The notes: generated by a model from the letters alone, not told the origin. 64,000 nucleotides of DNA from Staphylococcus edaphicus (GCF_002614725.1 NZ_MRZN01000006.1:62001-126000); one strand, 5' to 3'; numbered from the stretch's first letter, positions 9,642-19,026 are shown. Translations and numbers: made by a program.

Positions 9642-11039
9642 TTAATCTTTTCTAACTTCATCTTCCCACCAAAGTGCATCTTTTGGATTCTTCACTACAT
9701 CTTCATAATCTTCTTGTGTATCAACATTTGGATAAGAACCTCTTAGTGATTTATTTGAGGTAGATTTAAACATTGTTATAAAGACAATGAGTCCAATCAC
9801 ATTAATAAACATTAAGTAATAGGATGGCGCAATTTGTTGTCCTGTTGTTTCTACTAACGTTGAAAGGATAAATGGTGTTAGACCACCAAATATTGCAGCA
9901 CCAATATTATAAACAAGTGATAGTGTACGTAATCTCACTTTAGTATGGAACATACTTGGTAATACTGAAGGCATCACACCCTCAAATGTGGACATAAATA
10001 GCGCAATGATAAATAATCCGAGAATTACAAAAGGAATCATTGGGATACTCATCAACCAAAATGCAAGTACTGAGAACAAACTAAATCCTACGAGTCCAAA
10101 TAAAATTGTCCGTTTGTTCCCTACTTTATCACTATACCAACCAAAGAAAAATACTGCCGGTATCATGACCAACATGGTGATGGTGCTTAATATTGAGCCC
10201 ATTGTACCACCTAGATTAATCGTTGAATTCAAGAAAGACGGCATGTAGGACAGAACCATATAATTTGCTACATTTAAAAAGGCTACACCTGTAAAGCAAA
10301 CTACTACGTCTTTCCAATAATATTTAAAAATATCTAAATAAGAATACTCTAATTCTTCTTGTTCTTCTAATGTAGACTCATAAGCAGGACTTTCATCTAA
10401 ACTTGAACGTAAGATAATACCAATAATCCCCAGTGGTGCAGCAAGAATAAATGGAATTCTCCAACCCCAATCTGCCATTTGTTGATCATTTAATATTGAG
10501 TACATTAGACCTGCCAAGATGGCAGCCATGATATTACCAGCTAGTGTCCCAATTTCTAGACCGCTTCCTAATTTACCTCTAGTCTTATCAGGAGACGTTT
10601 CTGCAATGTAAGTCATTGCACCAGCATACTCGCCACCAGTCGAAAATGACTGAATCATACGTACAACGAGTAATAATATAGGCGCCCATATACCAATTTG
10701 CTCTTGTGTAGGTAAAAGTCCAAGCATTAATGTTGATGCCGCCATAAGTAAGATTGTTGTCGATAATACAATTTTCCGTCCATACTTATCACCTAAATGG
10801 CTAAAAAATATACCACCAATTGGTCTTACGATAAACGCAAAGGCAAATACAGCAAATGTTGAAACTATTTGCATTTCTTGCGGTAAGTTACCAAAGAAAT
10901 TAGCACTTAATATGACAGCTAATTGTGCATATAATCCAAAATCAAACCATTCTATCGCATTACCGATTCCCGTTGCTACAACGCCTTTTTTGGCTTGATC
11001 AGAATCTACTCTATTAATTTTTTCTTTTTTAAATTTCAC
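9642..11039 (-). CDS. proP: ProP-like MFS osmolyte/proton symporter
   Basis: A 465-residue MFS protein of the metabolite:H+ symporter group, with 12 predicted membrane helices. The start TGIGNAIEWFDFGLYAQLA and the loop motif FSHLGDKYGRKIVL are characteristic of ProP/ShiA/KgtP relatives. The N-terminal region is very like staphylococcal ProP, which takes up proline and glycine betaine. The ORF can begin at a GTG at 11051, but that codon lies inside the ribosome binding site AAGGGGTG. I use the GTG at 11039 (MKFKKEKINRVDSDQAKKG), which also agrees with ProP from S. aureus. Substrate is inferred from similarity only. Upstream there is a possible SigB-type promoter. Confidence 0.75.
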   Translation of the reverse strand: MKFKKEKINRVDSDQAKKGVVATGIGNAIEWFDFGLYAQLAVILSANFFGNLPQEMQIVSTFAVFAFAFIVRPIGGIFFSHLGDKYGRKIVLSTTILLMAASTLMLGLLPTQEQIGIWAPILLLVVRMIQSFSTGGEYAGAMTYIAETSPDKTRGKLGSGLEIGTLAGNIMAAILAGLMYSILNDQQMADWGWRIPFILAAPLGIIGIILRSSLDESPAYESTLEEQEELEYSYLDIFKYYWKDVVVCFTGVAFLNVANYMVLSYMPSFLNSTINLGGTMGSILSTITMLVMIPAVFFFGWYSDKVGNKRTILFGLVGFSLFSVLAFWLMSIPMIPFVILGLFIIALFMSTFEGVMPSVLPSMFHTKVRLRTLSLVYNIGAAIFGGLTPFILSTLVETTGQQIAPSYYLMFINVIGLIVFITMFKSTSNKSLRGSYPNVDTQEDYEDVVKNPKDALWWEDEVRKD

Positions 11040-11078
11040 AAATAAAAACACCCCTTAAATTGTTTCTATTTATATAAC

Positions 11079-11103
11079 ATAGCCTATGTATTAAATTATA
11101 AAC
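11079..11103 (-). promoter_or_regulatory. Possible SigB-type promoter of proP-like gene
   Basis: Minus strand GTTTAT (11098-11103), 13-bp spacer, GGCTAT (11079-11084). The SigB pattern is GTTTaa-N12-15-GGGTAT, so there are a few mismatches. Osmolyte transporters are often under stress sigma control, which makes it plausible. The rest of the 11104-11385 gap shows no gene. Confidence 0.3.
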
Positions 11104-11386
11104 ACTTATAAGTTATATTTAGTTGTTTTTAAAATTCTAAATCAATAAATTTCATAATGTTATTAGAAATTTATTAAATGCTATGTTAACCAGCGGTCTG
11201 GCGCTATATTTGTTAATATCAAAAGAGACACAATCCGCATATTGATAACCGGCACTTCATTTTCAAAAAATAATGTACTCTAATAAGATTTTTTCAATTG
11301 TTTCTATTTAATTTATTCAACTTCATCAATCAAATCATTTCCCATAACACTTACTCTACACTCTTTATATGTCTTTTGTTCACTTT

Positions 11387-11395
11387 TGATATAAT
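11387..11395 (+). promoter_or_regulatory. Extended -10 of the nucleoside hydrolase gene
   Basis: TGATATAAT: a TG one base before a perfect TATAAT, 30 bp upstream of the start codon. No convincing -35 is present, which is normal for extended -10 promoters. Confidence 0.5.
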
Positions 11396-11425
11396 AACTT
11401 TATTACATATATATGGAGGTCTTGT

Positions 11426-12364
11426 ATGAAACAAATTTATTTTAATCACGACGGTGGCGTAGACGATTTAATTTCCCTATTTCTGTTGTTGCATATGGAT
11501 GATGTAAATCTCATTGGTGTTAGTGCGATTGGCGCTGATAGCTACGTTGAACCAGCAGTGAGCGCATCTCAAAAAATGATTAATCGTTTTTCCAAGCACC
11601 CTATTGATGTCGCTGCCTCAAAGCAACGCGGTAAAAATCCATTCCCTAAAGATTGGCGTATGCATGCTTTCTTTATGGATGCCTTGCCTATTTTAAATGA
11701 AACAAATAAAGCGCATGCTAACTTACTTAAACAGGATGCTTATCAAGATATCATAGAAAAAATTCGAAACAGTCCTGATTCAGTAACCTTATTATTTACT
11801 GGACCCTTAACTGATTTAGCTAAGGTAGTAACCGTTGACCCAACGATTGTTGATCGTGTGGAGCGCTTAGTTTGGATGGGAGGCACTTTCTTAGATAAAG
11901 GAAATGTTGAGGAACCTGAACATGATGGTAGTGCAGAGTGGAATGCATTTTGGGATCCAGAAGCTGTTCAAACTGTCTTTGACACAAATATTCATATCGA
12001 TATGGTTGCACTAGAAAGTACTAATCGTGTGCCGCTTACATGGGAAGTAAGACAAGCTTGGGCAAATGAACGCCATTTCCCTGGCGTTGATTTCTTAGGT
12101 GTCAGTTATGCAGCAGTACCACCGTTAACACATTTTCAAACTAACTCTACTTACTTCTTGTGGGATGTATTAACGACTGCTTACATAGGCAAACCTGAAT
12201 TGGTACAGCAACATGCTGTAAAGGCTAACATTTATACAGAAGGACCTAGCCAAGGTCAAACATATATCGATGATATCCACGGTAGAACCGTCTCGGTCGT
12301 AGATTATGTTGAGCGTGATGCCTTCTTTAAATATATTACAGATTTAGCTAAACACGCTAAATAA
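11426..12364 (+). CDS. Nucleoside hydrolase (inosine-uridine preferring family)
   Basis: A 312-residue hydrolase that splits the N-glycosidic bond of ribonucleosides to free base and ribose. The N-terminal calcium/ribose motif appears as NHDGGVDD (residues 8-15), a variant of the usual DxDPGxDD with Asn-His in front and a Gly replacing Pro. Later LLFTGPLTDLAKVV and WMGGTF and a C-terminal DDIHGRTVSVVDY match the family's second calcium-ligand region. It is cytoplasmic with no signal peptide. A GGAGG box precedes the ATG. It is a single-gene unit with an extended -10 promoter and a strong terminator. The variant metal motif may mean altered base preference, but activity is likely. Confidence 0.8.
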   Translation: MKQIYFNHDGGVDDLISLFLLLHMDDVNLIGVSAIGADSYVEPAVSASQKMINRFSKHPIDVAASKQRGKNPFPKDWRMHAFFMDALPILNETNKAHANLLKQDAYQDIIEKIRNSPDSVTLLFTGPLTDLAKVVTVDPTIVDRVERLVWMGGTFLDKGNVEEPEHDGSAEWNAFWDPEAVQTVFDTNIHIDMVALESTNRVPLTWEVRQAWANERHFPGVDFLGVSYAAVPPLTHFQTNSTYFLWDVLTTAYIGKPELVQQHAVKANIYTEGPSQGQTYIDDIHGRTVSVVDYVERDAFFKYITDLAKHAK

Positions 12365-12373
12365 TACTACATT

Positions 12374-12431
12374 AAAACAGCTTCCTTTCATGTTGTAACG
12401 CACTGAGTTTACAATAGAAGGAAGCTGTTTT
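12374..12431. terminator. Bidirectional terminator
   Basis: Perfect 14-bp arms AAAACAGCTTCCTT / AAGGAAGCTGTTTT between two convergent genes, the nucleoside hydrolase and the CapA-family gene. Confidence 0.85.
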
Positions 12432-12450
12432 AATTTAATTGTCAATTTAA

Positions 12451-13593
12451 TCAATAACTTTTTTCATCCAAGTATTGTTTATCGATGACATCCTTTGTAA
12501 TGCCTACAAGCCTCTGACGTGATACTTCACTATCATCTTCAAGATTCAAAGCATGCTGTTGTGCTGCTTGATTTTTATAATGATTTAATGTGTACATTTT
12601 AAAATTTTGAGCGATATCATTATATTGGGGGTTTGGCATTTCATAATGTGTCACCAATGACTTCCATTTAACATTTTTAATTTGTATTCCTTTGGGATGC
12701 TTTTCTAAATTGAAGCGTAGGTTACCACCTAGTATATTATTTTCATTACCTGACGCTTGTCCATTCAGAAAATTTCCCAGGGAATAAGCAACTAATGTTT
12801 TGTGATTATCTCTTCCCTTCACCCATTTAACTGGTTGTATCACATGTGGATGTGTTCCTAACACTACATCTACCCCTGCATCAGCAAAAACCTTTGCATA
12901 TTTTTGTTGCATCGCATTCGGCTTATTCTTTCATTCATTGCCCCAATGAGCAGATACAATAATAGCGTCACTTTGTTCTTTTGCTTTTGCTACATCTTTT
13001 TTGATTTGTACTTCATTAAAATAATTAATTTGATAAGGTTCTTCTCTTGGAATATCATTTGTCCCATATGTATAACTGAGCATTGCAATTTTAATTCCTT
13101 TTTGCTCAACGATTGGAATCGTATCGCGTTGCTTTTGCGAAGCAAAGGTTCCTGAATAGAACACCGACTCAATTTGTTTCCATACGTTTATTTCATGTTC
13201 TAACCCCTCAGTTCCCTGGTCTAAAGCATGATTGTTGGCGCCATTGATCACATTAAATCCGGTGTCTACTATATTTTGAGCAATTGCTTCCGGTGTGTTA
13301 AATTGCTTATATCCAGATAAACCTCTATCGTCTCCACCTATAGGTGATTCTTGATTGATATATGAAATGTCCGCTGACTGAATCTCTTTTTTTAAATTAT
13401 GATACATTGGTTTAAAATCAAATTGTCCATCCTTTTGCAAAGCGTCTTTGTAAACAACTGGATGAATTAAATGATCACCTACTGCATAAACAGATAACGA
13501 TTGCGTTAGCTTTTCCCTTTCATTCAAACAATTTATACTTAATATACAAAAACAAGTAAATAAAAAACACAAAATGATGCTATATTTCCACAT
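12451..13593 (-). pseudogene. capA: CapA-family (PGA_cap) metallophosphatase-like gene with one in-frame stop
   Basis: Two halves of one CapA-family protein lie in the same frame, separated by a single TGA at 12931-12933. The first half has an N-terminal membrane anchor (IILCFLFTCFCILSI), then AVGDHLIH, INQESPIGG, NGANNHALDQGT and VSAHWGNE. After the TGA and six sense codons the frame goes on through ADAGVDVVLGTHPHVIQP, to TAA. HWGNE and GTHPHVIQP are the family's conserved metal-site motifs and normally stand about 20-30 residues apart in one chain. Without the stop the protein would be 380 residues, a normal length. Relatives act in polyglutamate capsule export or as surface-anchored phosphatase-like proteins. 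Either a true nonsense mutation or a sequencing error; everything else in the gene is intact. Confidence 0.8.
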
Positions 13594-13698
13594 GTAATTA
13601 CGTCACCTGCCTAGATATATTAATTTCATTATAATTTTTATATGTAATGATTTCAATAATGTTGTAAAATAATACCGTTTTTTATTGAAAATTAAAAA

Positions 13699-13730
13699 AA
13701 AGACATTTTTCTAATTAAAAAAATGTCTTT
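13699..13730 (-). terminator. Terminator after nitroreductase gene
   Basis: AAAGACATTTTT / AAAAATGTCTTT, perfect 12-bp arms with an 8-base loop, ending 10 bp past the nitroreductase stop, with T-rich tail on the minus strand. Confidence 0.7.
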
Positions 13731-13740
13731 ACTTCATGTA

Positions 13741-14367
13741 TTAAACGTATTTAGTAACCGTTTCTGTAGGTAATCTATAAGAACCATGTGCCGGATTTTT
13801 AGCTTTACCAATCGCTACAATTAAGACTGGTACATAGCGGTCAGCATCTAAATCAAATGCGTCTGCAATTTGATCACTTTCAAATCCACCAATTGGGTTC
13901 GTATCATAACCATGCGCTTTCGCAACGAGCATAAACTGCATAGCGGCTAAGCTGCTATCAATCTTCACGATATCATTCATTTGTTCCTTTGGTGCATTAT
14001 CGTATAAGGGTATTACTTTTTCTAACATTTCGTTTTTTACTTCCTCTGGCATTAAACCTTGCTCAACTGCGTTGTTATATATCTCTTCGCCATACGTTTG
14101 ACTCTTCATATCACCGAAGATAACCACCATGGCAGACGATGAATCATTTTGACGCGTATTGAAGCGAATAAGCGGACGTAGTTTATCTTTACCTTCATCG
14201 CTTTCTACTACTAAAAATCTCCATGGTTGCATATTTACAGAAGATGGTGCAGTTGTTGCTTTTTTAATCATTTCATCCATTTCCGTTTTGGGTATTTTAA
14301 ACTGCTCATCAAATACTTTTACAGATTTTCTATTCATAAGAATTTCTTCAAAATTATTATTTTTCAT
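13741..14367 (-). CDS. Nitroreductase family flavoenzyme
   Basis: A 208-residue FMN-dependent NAD(P)H oxidoreductase of the nitroreductase family. RKSVKVFD near the N-terminus is the FMN-phosphate motif, APSSVNMQPWRFLVVE (about 40-55) the flavin and substrate segment, and GYDTNPIGGFESDQIADAF the C-terminal cofactor motif. The closest types I can recall are B. subtilis YodC/YdgI. Physiological substrates are usually unknown; quinones and nitroaromatics are reduced in vitro. AAGGAG nine bases upstream of MKNNNFEE sets the start; an ATG 12 codons earlier lacks a ribosome binding site. It is a single-gene unit with its own terminator. Confidence 0.85.
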   Translation of the reverse strand: MKNNNFEEILMNRKSVKVFDEQFKIPKTEMDEMIKKATTAPSSVNMQPWRFLVVESDEGKDKLRPLIRFNTRQNDSSSAMVVIFGDMKSQTYGEEIYNNAVEQGLMPEEVKNEMLEKVIPLYDNAPKEQMNDIVKIDSSLAAMQFMLVAKAHGYDTNPIGGFESDQIADAFDLDADRYVPVLIVAIGKAKNPAHGSYRLPTETVTKYV

Positions 14368-14516
14368 TAGTAATGACTCCTTAAATATTTTTAACAAAAT
14401 CAAATTATACTCAATTTAAGCGTAAATACAAATCATCTGTTTATAATCAAAAATAAAACAAATTTGCTACTACCGAAGTCATACCTCAAAACTTTAGAAC
14501 ACGGTACAAATAAAAA

Positions 14517-14565
14517 GTATCCACCAATGACTTAACTATCTGAAACAATCGTCATTGATGGATAC
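14517..14565 (-). terminator. Terminator after ACS-type MFS transporter gene
   Basis: GTATCCACCAATGAC pairs with GTCATTGATGGATAC (one G-T), with a TTTTTATTTG tail on the minus strand, 44 bp past the transporter stop. Confidence 0.75.
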
Positions 14566-14608
14566 CTATTATTTAATCAATATTTATATTGCTATCATCC
14601 ACATTTAT

Positions 14609-15913
14609 TTACGTTGTTGTTTTCATTTTTTTAATACCTGGTTTAACGAAACTCATAGCGATAATACCTATGACTGCAGCTATGACTGCTGAAATAAACA
14701 TCGATCCATAACCATAAGCTGTTACAAGTATACCTGTTAACGTTGGAGCTATGATAGTTGCAGAGTTAACAAAGAAATGTGTAATACCACCATATGTACC
14801 TGTTTTCTTTGGTGCTGTATCAATGATGACAGACCAATAAACAGCATTAGGTAGGAATATACAAGCATTCCCTAGCATCATGAGGAACATAATCCACCCA
14901 ATTTGATTTGTAGTTGGAATAATTAAAAAACAAATGGCTGCTAAGCTCATACCAAAAATGGCTAAACCTGAACGTGCAATTCTTAGACTTCCTGTTTTCA
15001 CACGCAACCAATCTGATAATCTTCCACCAAAATATGCTGTAAAACAAGCCCCAATCCACGGAATCATACCAAGATACCATAATGAATGAATCTCAAAATG
15101 GTATTCATCTTGCAAATATTTTGGCGTCCAAGTTAATATCAAGAAATTAATATATTGAAAGCCAAAATAACCAATCATATTAAATATGAGCGTTGGACTT
15201 TTGAAAAAATGATACCATTTTTCATGTGCATTTTGCTCAGTTTCAACGGTCTTTTCCCCGTGAACTGTTTCTTCTGTTGATCGAATGCTTTCTAATTCCG
15301 CCTGTGAAACTTTTTTATTATCTTCAGGATAATCTGTAAATACTTTATACCAAATAATAATCCATACAAGTCCTAATAAACCTAAAATCACAAAAAGTAC
15401 ACGCCAAGTTGAAATAACTAAAAATCCTGAAACAATTGGCGCTGTAATTAACGCACCAAGCGGTACACCAATCAGACCTAAAGCAGACAATAAACCACGT
15501 TCTCTTGGCGCTGCCCAGTTTGCATTCGTCTTACTTATTGTTGAAAATATTGGCCCCTCAGACAGACCAAATAATACTCTTAATAATCCGAAACCAGCTA
15601 ATGCAGATCCGCCAAATAAAGCCATACCTATTTCACCTGCAAAAGCCATACCTATTTCAAATAATGACCAAAGTGTACCAGCAATTAACCAAACAAACTT
15701 AGGCCCCTTTTTATCTGCTGTAACCCCTCCAAACAATGATCCAAGCATATAACCATAGCCAAAATAGCCTAATATTGAACCCCAAGCGATATTATCGAAA
15801 CCAAATTCTTTTATAATATCTTCTTGAGCATAGGAAATAGCGCCACGATCGATATAATTAATCATTGTCATTACAATAATCATCGTGATAATAAAATAAC
15901 GATAGTTTTTCAT
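14609..15913 (-). CDS. MFS transporter, anion:cation symporter (ACS) family
   Basis: A 434-residue 12-helix transporter. The N-terminal MINYIDRGAISYA is the ACS signature (NYxDR), followed by GYMLGSLFGGVTADKKGPKFV and LLRVLFGLSEGPIFSTISKTNANW, as in the hexuronate/glucarate transporters ExuT and GudP. A sugar acid or similar carboxylate is therefore the likely substrate, moved with protons. The start is MKNYRYFIITM, after a GGGGG ribosome binding site nine bases upstream; an earlier in-frame start 25 codons upstream has none. A cre-like site overlaps the -35, so carbon catabolite repression is expected. No catabolic genes are adjacent. Confidence 0.75.
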   Translation of the reverse strand: MKNYRYFIITMIIVMTMINYIDRGAISYAQEDIIKEFGFDNIAWGSILGYFGYGYMLGSLFGGVTADKKGPKFVWLIAGTLWSLFEIGMAFAGEIGMALFGGSALAGFGLLRVLFGLSEGPIFSTISKTNANWAAPRERGLLSALGLIGVPLGALITAPIVSGFLVISTWRVLFVILGLLGLVWIIIWYKVFTDYPEDNKKVSQAELESIRSTEETVHGEKTVETEQNAHEKWYHFFKSPTLIFNMIGYFGFQYINFLILTWTPKYLQDEYHFEIHSLWYLGMIPWIGACFTAYFGGRLSDWLRVKTGSLRIARSGLAIFGMSLAAICFLIIPTTNQIGWIMFLMMLGNACIFLPNAVYWSVIIDTAPKKTGTYGGITHFFVNSATIIAPTLTGILVTAYGYGSMFISAVIAAVIGIIAMSFVKPGIKKMKTTT

Positions 15914-15970
15914 TTTAAATTTCCCCCACTTGTTTAGAACATTGTAAATATAGAAAAACTTACCGCTAAA

Positions 15971-15985
15971 TGAAAGCGCTGTCAA
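15971..15985 (-). promoter_or_regulatory. cre-like operator overlapping a -35 box
   Basis: TGAAAGCGCTGTCA (15971-15984) fits the TGNNANCGNTNNCA catabolite-response pattern at every fixed base. The minus-strand TTGACA (15980-15985) overlaps it, with a weak TAAGTT -10 after 17 bp. The site is 58 bp upstream of the ACS transporter start. CcpA control is inferred. Confidence 0.6.
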
Positions 15986-16087
15986 CAAAATATTTATACA
16001 ACCTATTAATTTTTATTTAATAATACATTTAAAACCCTTGATATTATGCGAAATAAAGTTTTTGAAAATAACAATTATTAAATAAAA

Positions 16088-16531
16088 TTATTCTATTAAA
16101 TTAATGGACTTTGTAATATTTAGATTATGAAACCCCATTTTTTCATATAAATATTGCGCCTTATTCTGTGCATCTACATTTAATCTGACTTCATAAATAC
16201 CCTGTTTCTTAAATTCTTCATTAACGAAATGTATTAACTTCTCAGCTAACCCTTGTCTTCTGTAATTTTCAAATACATACAATTCATAAATAAAACCATA
16301 ATCTCGCTGAACAATGTGGTCAGTTCGTTTATCAATTAAGACAAATCCTTTCAATATATCATCTTCAATGAGTACATAATACTTTGCACCTTGTTCTCTC
16401 AATTGATTTGACATATTGTGTAAAGATGCATCTGCTAAATCAAAATTTGCTGTTATCGCTTCTTTAAATAACTTTGGTATCTCATTGCTAATCACTGTCA
16501 ATTCATCATCATTAGCTTGTCTAATAGTCAT
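16088..16531 (-). CDS. GNAT family N-acetyltransferase
   Basis: A 147-residue acetyl-CoA-dependent acetyltransferase. The acetyl-CoA pyrophosphate loop is visible as YRRQGLAEKLIHFV (R-R-x-G-L-A), preceded by the strand FIYELYVFENYR, and the C-terminal AQNKAQYLYEKMGFHNLN is the usual last motif of the fold. The acceptor substrate cannot be read from the sequence. It stands alone with a GGAG ribosome binding site, between the ACS transporter and the divergent teichoic acid gene. Confidence 0.85.
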   Translation of the reverse strand: MTIRQANDDELTVISNEIPKLFKEAITANFDLADASLHNMSNQLREQGAKYYVLIEDDILKGFVLIDKRTDHIVQRDYGFIYELYVFENYRRQGLAEKLIHFVNEEFKKQGIYEVRLNVDAQNKAQYLYEKMGFHNLNITKSINLIE

Positions 16532-16863
16532 AAGTTTCGCTCCACTTCAATTTATGTTTAATAGTATCATCTCACTTATATAGCTTGCCTAAAAATTAAA
16601 GATTTAAGCATTATTTGCATATATTATTTGCAAACAACCTACTTCACCTACAAATTTGAAGTCTTTTGCTTTTATTTATAGTACATAACCATGCTACAAT
16701 ATATTCTTTAGAAATAAAATATTCTTAAAAAAAAGAACATTTTATTATTCGTACCATTACGCACAACTTTTTATTTTCAAAGTTGAAATGAATAAGCAAA
16801 GTTTGTTATATTTTATCTTATTTAGAAGGTAAATGAGAAAATTTTATTAAAAGAGGGAACACA
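16532..16863. other. Intergenic region with extended -10 promoter
   Basis: 332 bp without a gene. TGCTACAAT (16692-16700) is an extended -10 element on the plus strand, 160 bp before the glycosyltransferase start, suggesting a long leader. Two copies of ATTATTTGCA (near 16610 and 16624) form a short AT-rich repeat. I see no riboswitch or small RNA. Confidence 0.35.
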
Positions 16864-19026
16864 ATGAAGTCTATATCAGTCATAGTGACTTATTACAATT
16901 CAGAAGATTATATTGAAAGATGTTTGATAAGTCTTAAAAAACAAAGATTCCAAGATTTTGAACTCATCTTGGTTAATGATGGTTCAACTGATCGTTCAAA
17001 ATCACTGGCAAAACGCGTCCTTAAAGATTGGGATATTCCAATTAAAGAAGTTAATTTATCTGAAAACACAGGACATGCGCATGCTAGAAATATAGGTCTC
17101 AAAGAAGTAACATCTCCTTACTTCATATTTATTGATTCAGATGATTATTTAGCTTCTTATGCTTTATCTTTTTATATGAAGAAATTAAATCAATTTGATG
17201 CCTTAATCGCACCGGTACATTCGTTTACACTAGATATACCGCAATATGTAGATCAAGATTTAGTACGTACGCAATATTTAAATACCAAAACAGACTCTAA
17301 TCAATTTTTACGTAAACAAACCGTATGTAATATTGTTTTTAAAACTGCTATTGCACGCGGGCATCAATTACAATTTAACGAAGATTTAAACATCTTTGTG
17401 GACTGGTCATTCATCCTAGAATTTATAAAATATGCCAATGGCTTTGTGCGTATCAGTCGTTTTCCCTTCTATATTAAAGGTGAAATCTATGATCCGTTCT
17501 TAAAACCTGCACTATCTAAACAAGATTTTGACATTACATTCAATGATTATGTATATAGTTTTTCTGATTCTGTTAAACGTGCACCTTTGAAAGAAAATAA
17601 AACTTTCATTAAAAACAAAATGAAAAATGTTTATAAACGTTCTTTTGAACCATCATCTAGAAAAACACCAGAGCGCTATAAATATAACAGTGAATTACTT
17701 CCGAAAGTAACAAGAAACTTAATGCCGACCCTTTTCAAGAATGAAAAGCCACTGTTTATCATAGAATCATTAATGTTAATGTTTAATAAACGTAAATCTG
17801 CGTTTAAACTAAATAAACTTAGAAAACAAGCGCGTTTAGTGAAAAGCATCGTACTCCGTAGAAAAAATAAAAATCGTGCACTATATCAATTAACTGATAG
17901 TGAAGATAAAGTGGATTCAAATACAATTGTATTTGAAACGTTTGCCGGTAAAAACTACAGTGACAGTCCTAAATATATCTATGAATATATGATGAAGCGT
18001 CATCCTAACTATAAGTTTATATGGGTCTTTAAAAACCCTTCTAAAATTCAAATTCCAGGACCCGCTAAAAAAGTTAAAAAAGGTTCGAAAGCTTATTATG
18101 AAGCATATTCAAAAGCTAAGTATTGGGTATCTAACGCGAGATTGCCACTATACCTAAATAAGAAACCAAACCAAGTTTATATCCAAAATTGGCACGGCAC
18201 ACCTTTAAAACGTTTAGCCAATGATATGAAAGTGATTCGTATGCCAGGAACTACGACAGATAACTACAAGCGAAATTTCAGAGAAGAAACAAGCCGTTGG
18301 GACTACCTTGTGTCACCTAATGCTTATTCTTCTAAAATCTTTGAGACCGCGTTCTGGATGAAACCTGAACAAATACTTGAGATTGGTTATCCTAGAAATG
18401 ATGTCTTAGTTAACCATGCCAATGATGAATCATACATCCAAGAAATTAAAGAAAATTTAAACTTACCTACAGATAAGAAAGTCATCATGTACGCACCAAC
18501 TTGGAGAGATGATGAATTCGTTAAGAAAGGTAAATATTTATTTAATTTAAAAATTGATTTAGACAACTTACAAGAACAACTTGGCGATGAATATGTCGTG
18601 TTACTAAGAATGCATTATCTCATTTCTAATGCATTAGATTTACGCGGCTATGAAGATTTTGCAATTGATGTGTCAAACTATAGCGATATCTCTGAATTAT
18701 ATTTAATTTCAGATTGTCTTATCACAGATTATTCGTCTGTCATGTTTGATTATGGTGTATTGAAGCGCCCACAATTTTTCTTTGCTTATGATTTAGATAA
18801 ATATGGTCAAGATTTACGTGGGTTCTATTTGGATTACCATAAAGACTTACCTGGACCTATACACAAAGATCCTTACGAATTGACGGAAGACTTAAAAAAC
18901 ATAGACCAAGTCGCTGTTGATTACAAAGATAAAATCAATAAGTTTTATGATGACTTTTGTTCATTAGAAAATGGTAGAGCGTCTAAGACAATTTCCGATT
19001 TAATTACAGGCAAAAGTAAGGATTAA
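16864..19026 (+). CDS. Bifunctional GT2 glycosyltransferase / CDP-glycerol glycerophosphotransferase
   Basis: A 720-residue two-domain protein. Residues 1 to about 210 are a GT-A glycosyltransferase (family 2): SVIVTYYNSEDYIERCL, the NDGSTDRS nucleotide loop and the metal-binding DSDD. From about residue 350 on there is a CDP-glycerol glycerophosphotransferase domain (TagF/TarF/TarL type), with FVIQNWHGTPLKRL-like sequence, YAPTWRDDEF, and SDCLITDYSSVMFDYG. A basic linker joins them. The enzyme would add sugar and glycerol or ribitol phosphate units to a wall polymer at the membrane inner face; no transmembrane helix is seen. It is not in a tar gene cluster here. Polymer identity, wall teichoic acid or another, cannot be settled. 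Confidence 0.85.
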   Translation: MKSISVIVTYYNSEDYIERCLISLKKQRFQDFELILVNDGSTDRSKSLAKRVLKDWDIPIKEVNLSENTGHAHARNIGLKEVTSPYFIFIDSDDYLASYALSFYMKKLNQFDALIAPVHSFTLDIPQYVDQDLVRTQYLNTKTDSNQFLRKQTVCNIVFKTAIARGHQLQFNEDLNIFVDWSFILEFIKYANGFVRISRFPFYIKGEIYDPFLKPALSKQDFDITFNDYVYSFSDSVKRAPLKENKTFIKNKMKNVYKRSFEPSSRKTPERYKYNSELLPKVTRNLMPTLFKNEKPLFIIESLMLMFNKRKSAFKLNKLRKQARLVKSIVLRRKNKNRALYQLTDSEDKVDSNTIVFETFAGKNYSDSPKYIYEYMMKRHPNYKFIWVFKNPSKIQIPGPAKKVKKGSKAYYEAYSKAKYWVSNARLPLYLNKKPNQVYIQNWHGTPLKRLANDMKVIRMPGTTTDNYKRNFREETSRWDYLVSPNAYSSKIFETAFWMKPEQILEIGYPRNDVLVNHANDESYIQEIKENLNLPTDKKVIMYAPTWRDDEFVKKGKYLFNLKIDLDNLQEQLGDEYVVLLRMHYLISNALDLRGYEDFAIDVSNYSDISELYLISDCLITDYSSVMFDYGVLKRPQFFFAYDLDKYGQDLRGFYLDYHKDLPGPIHKDPYELTEDLKNIDQVAVDYKDKINKFYDDFCSLENGRASKTISDLITGKSKD

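Noticed and set aside
12931..12933. TGA in the CapA-family gene as selenocysteine or other recoding
   Set aside because: No SECIS-like hairpin follows, relatives do not have Cys at this place, and staphylococci are not known to use selenocysteine. A simple nonsense change is far more likely.
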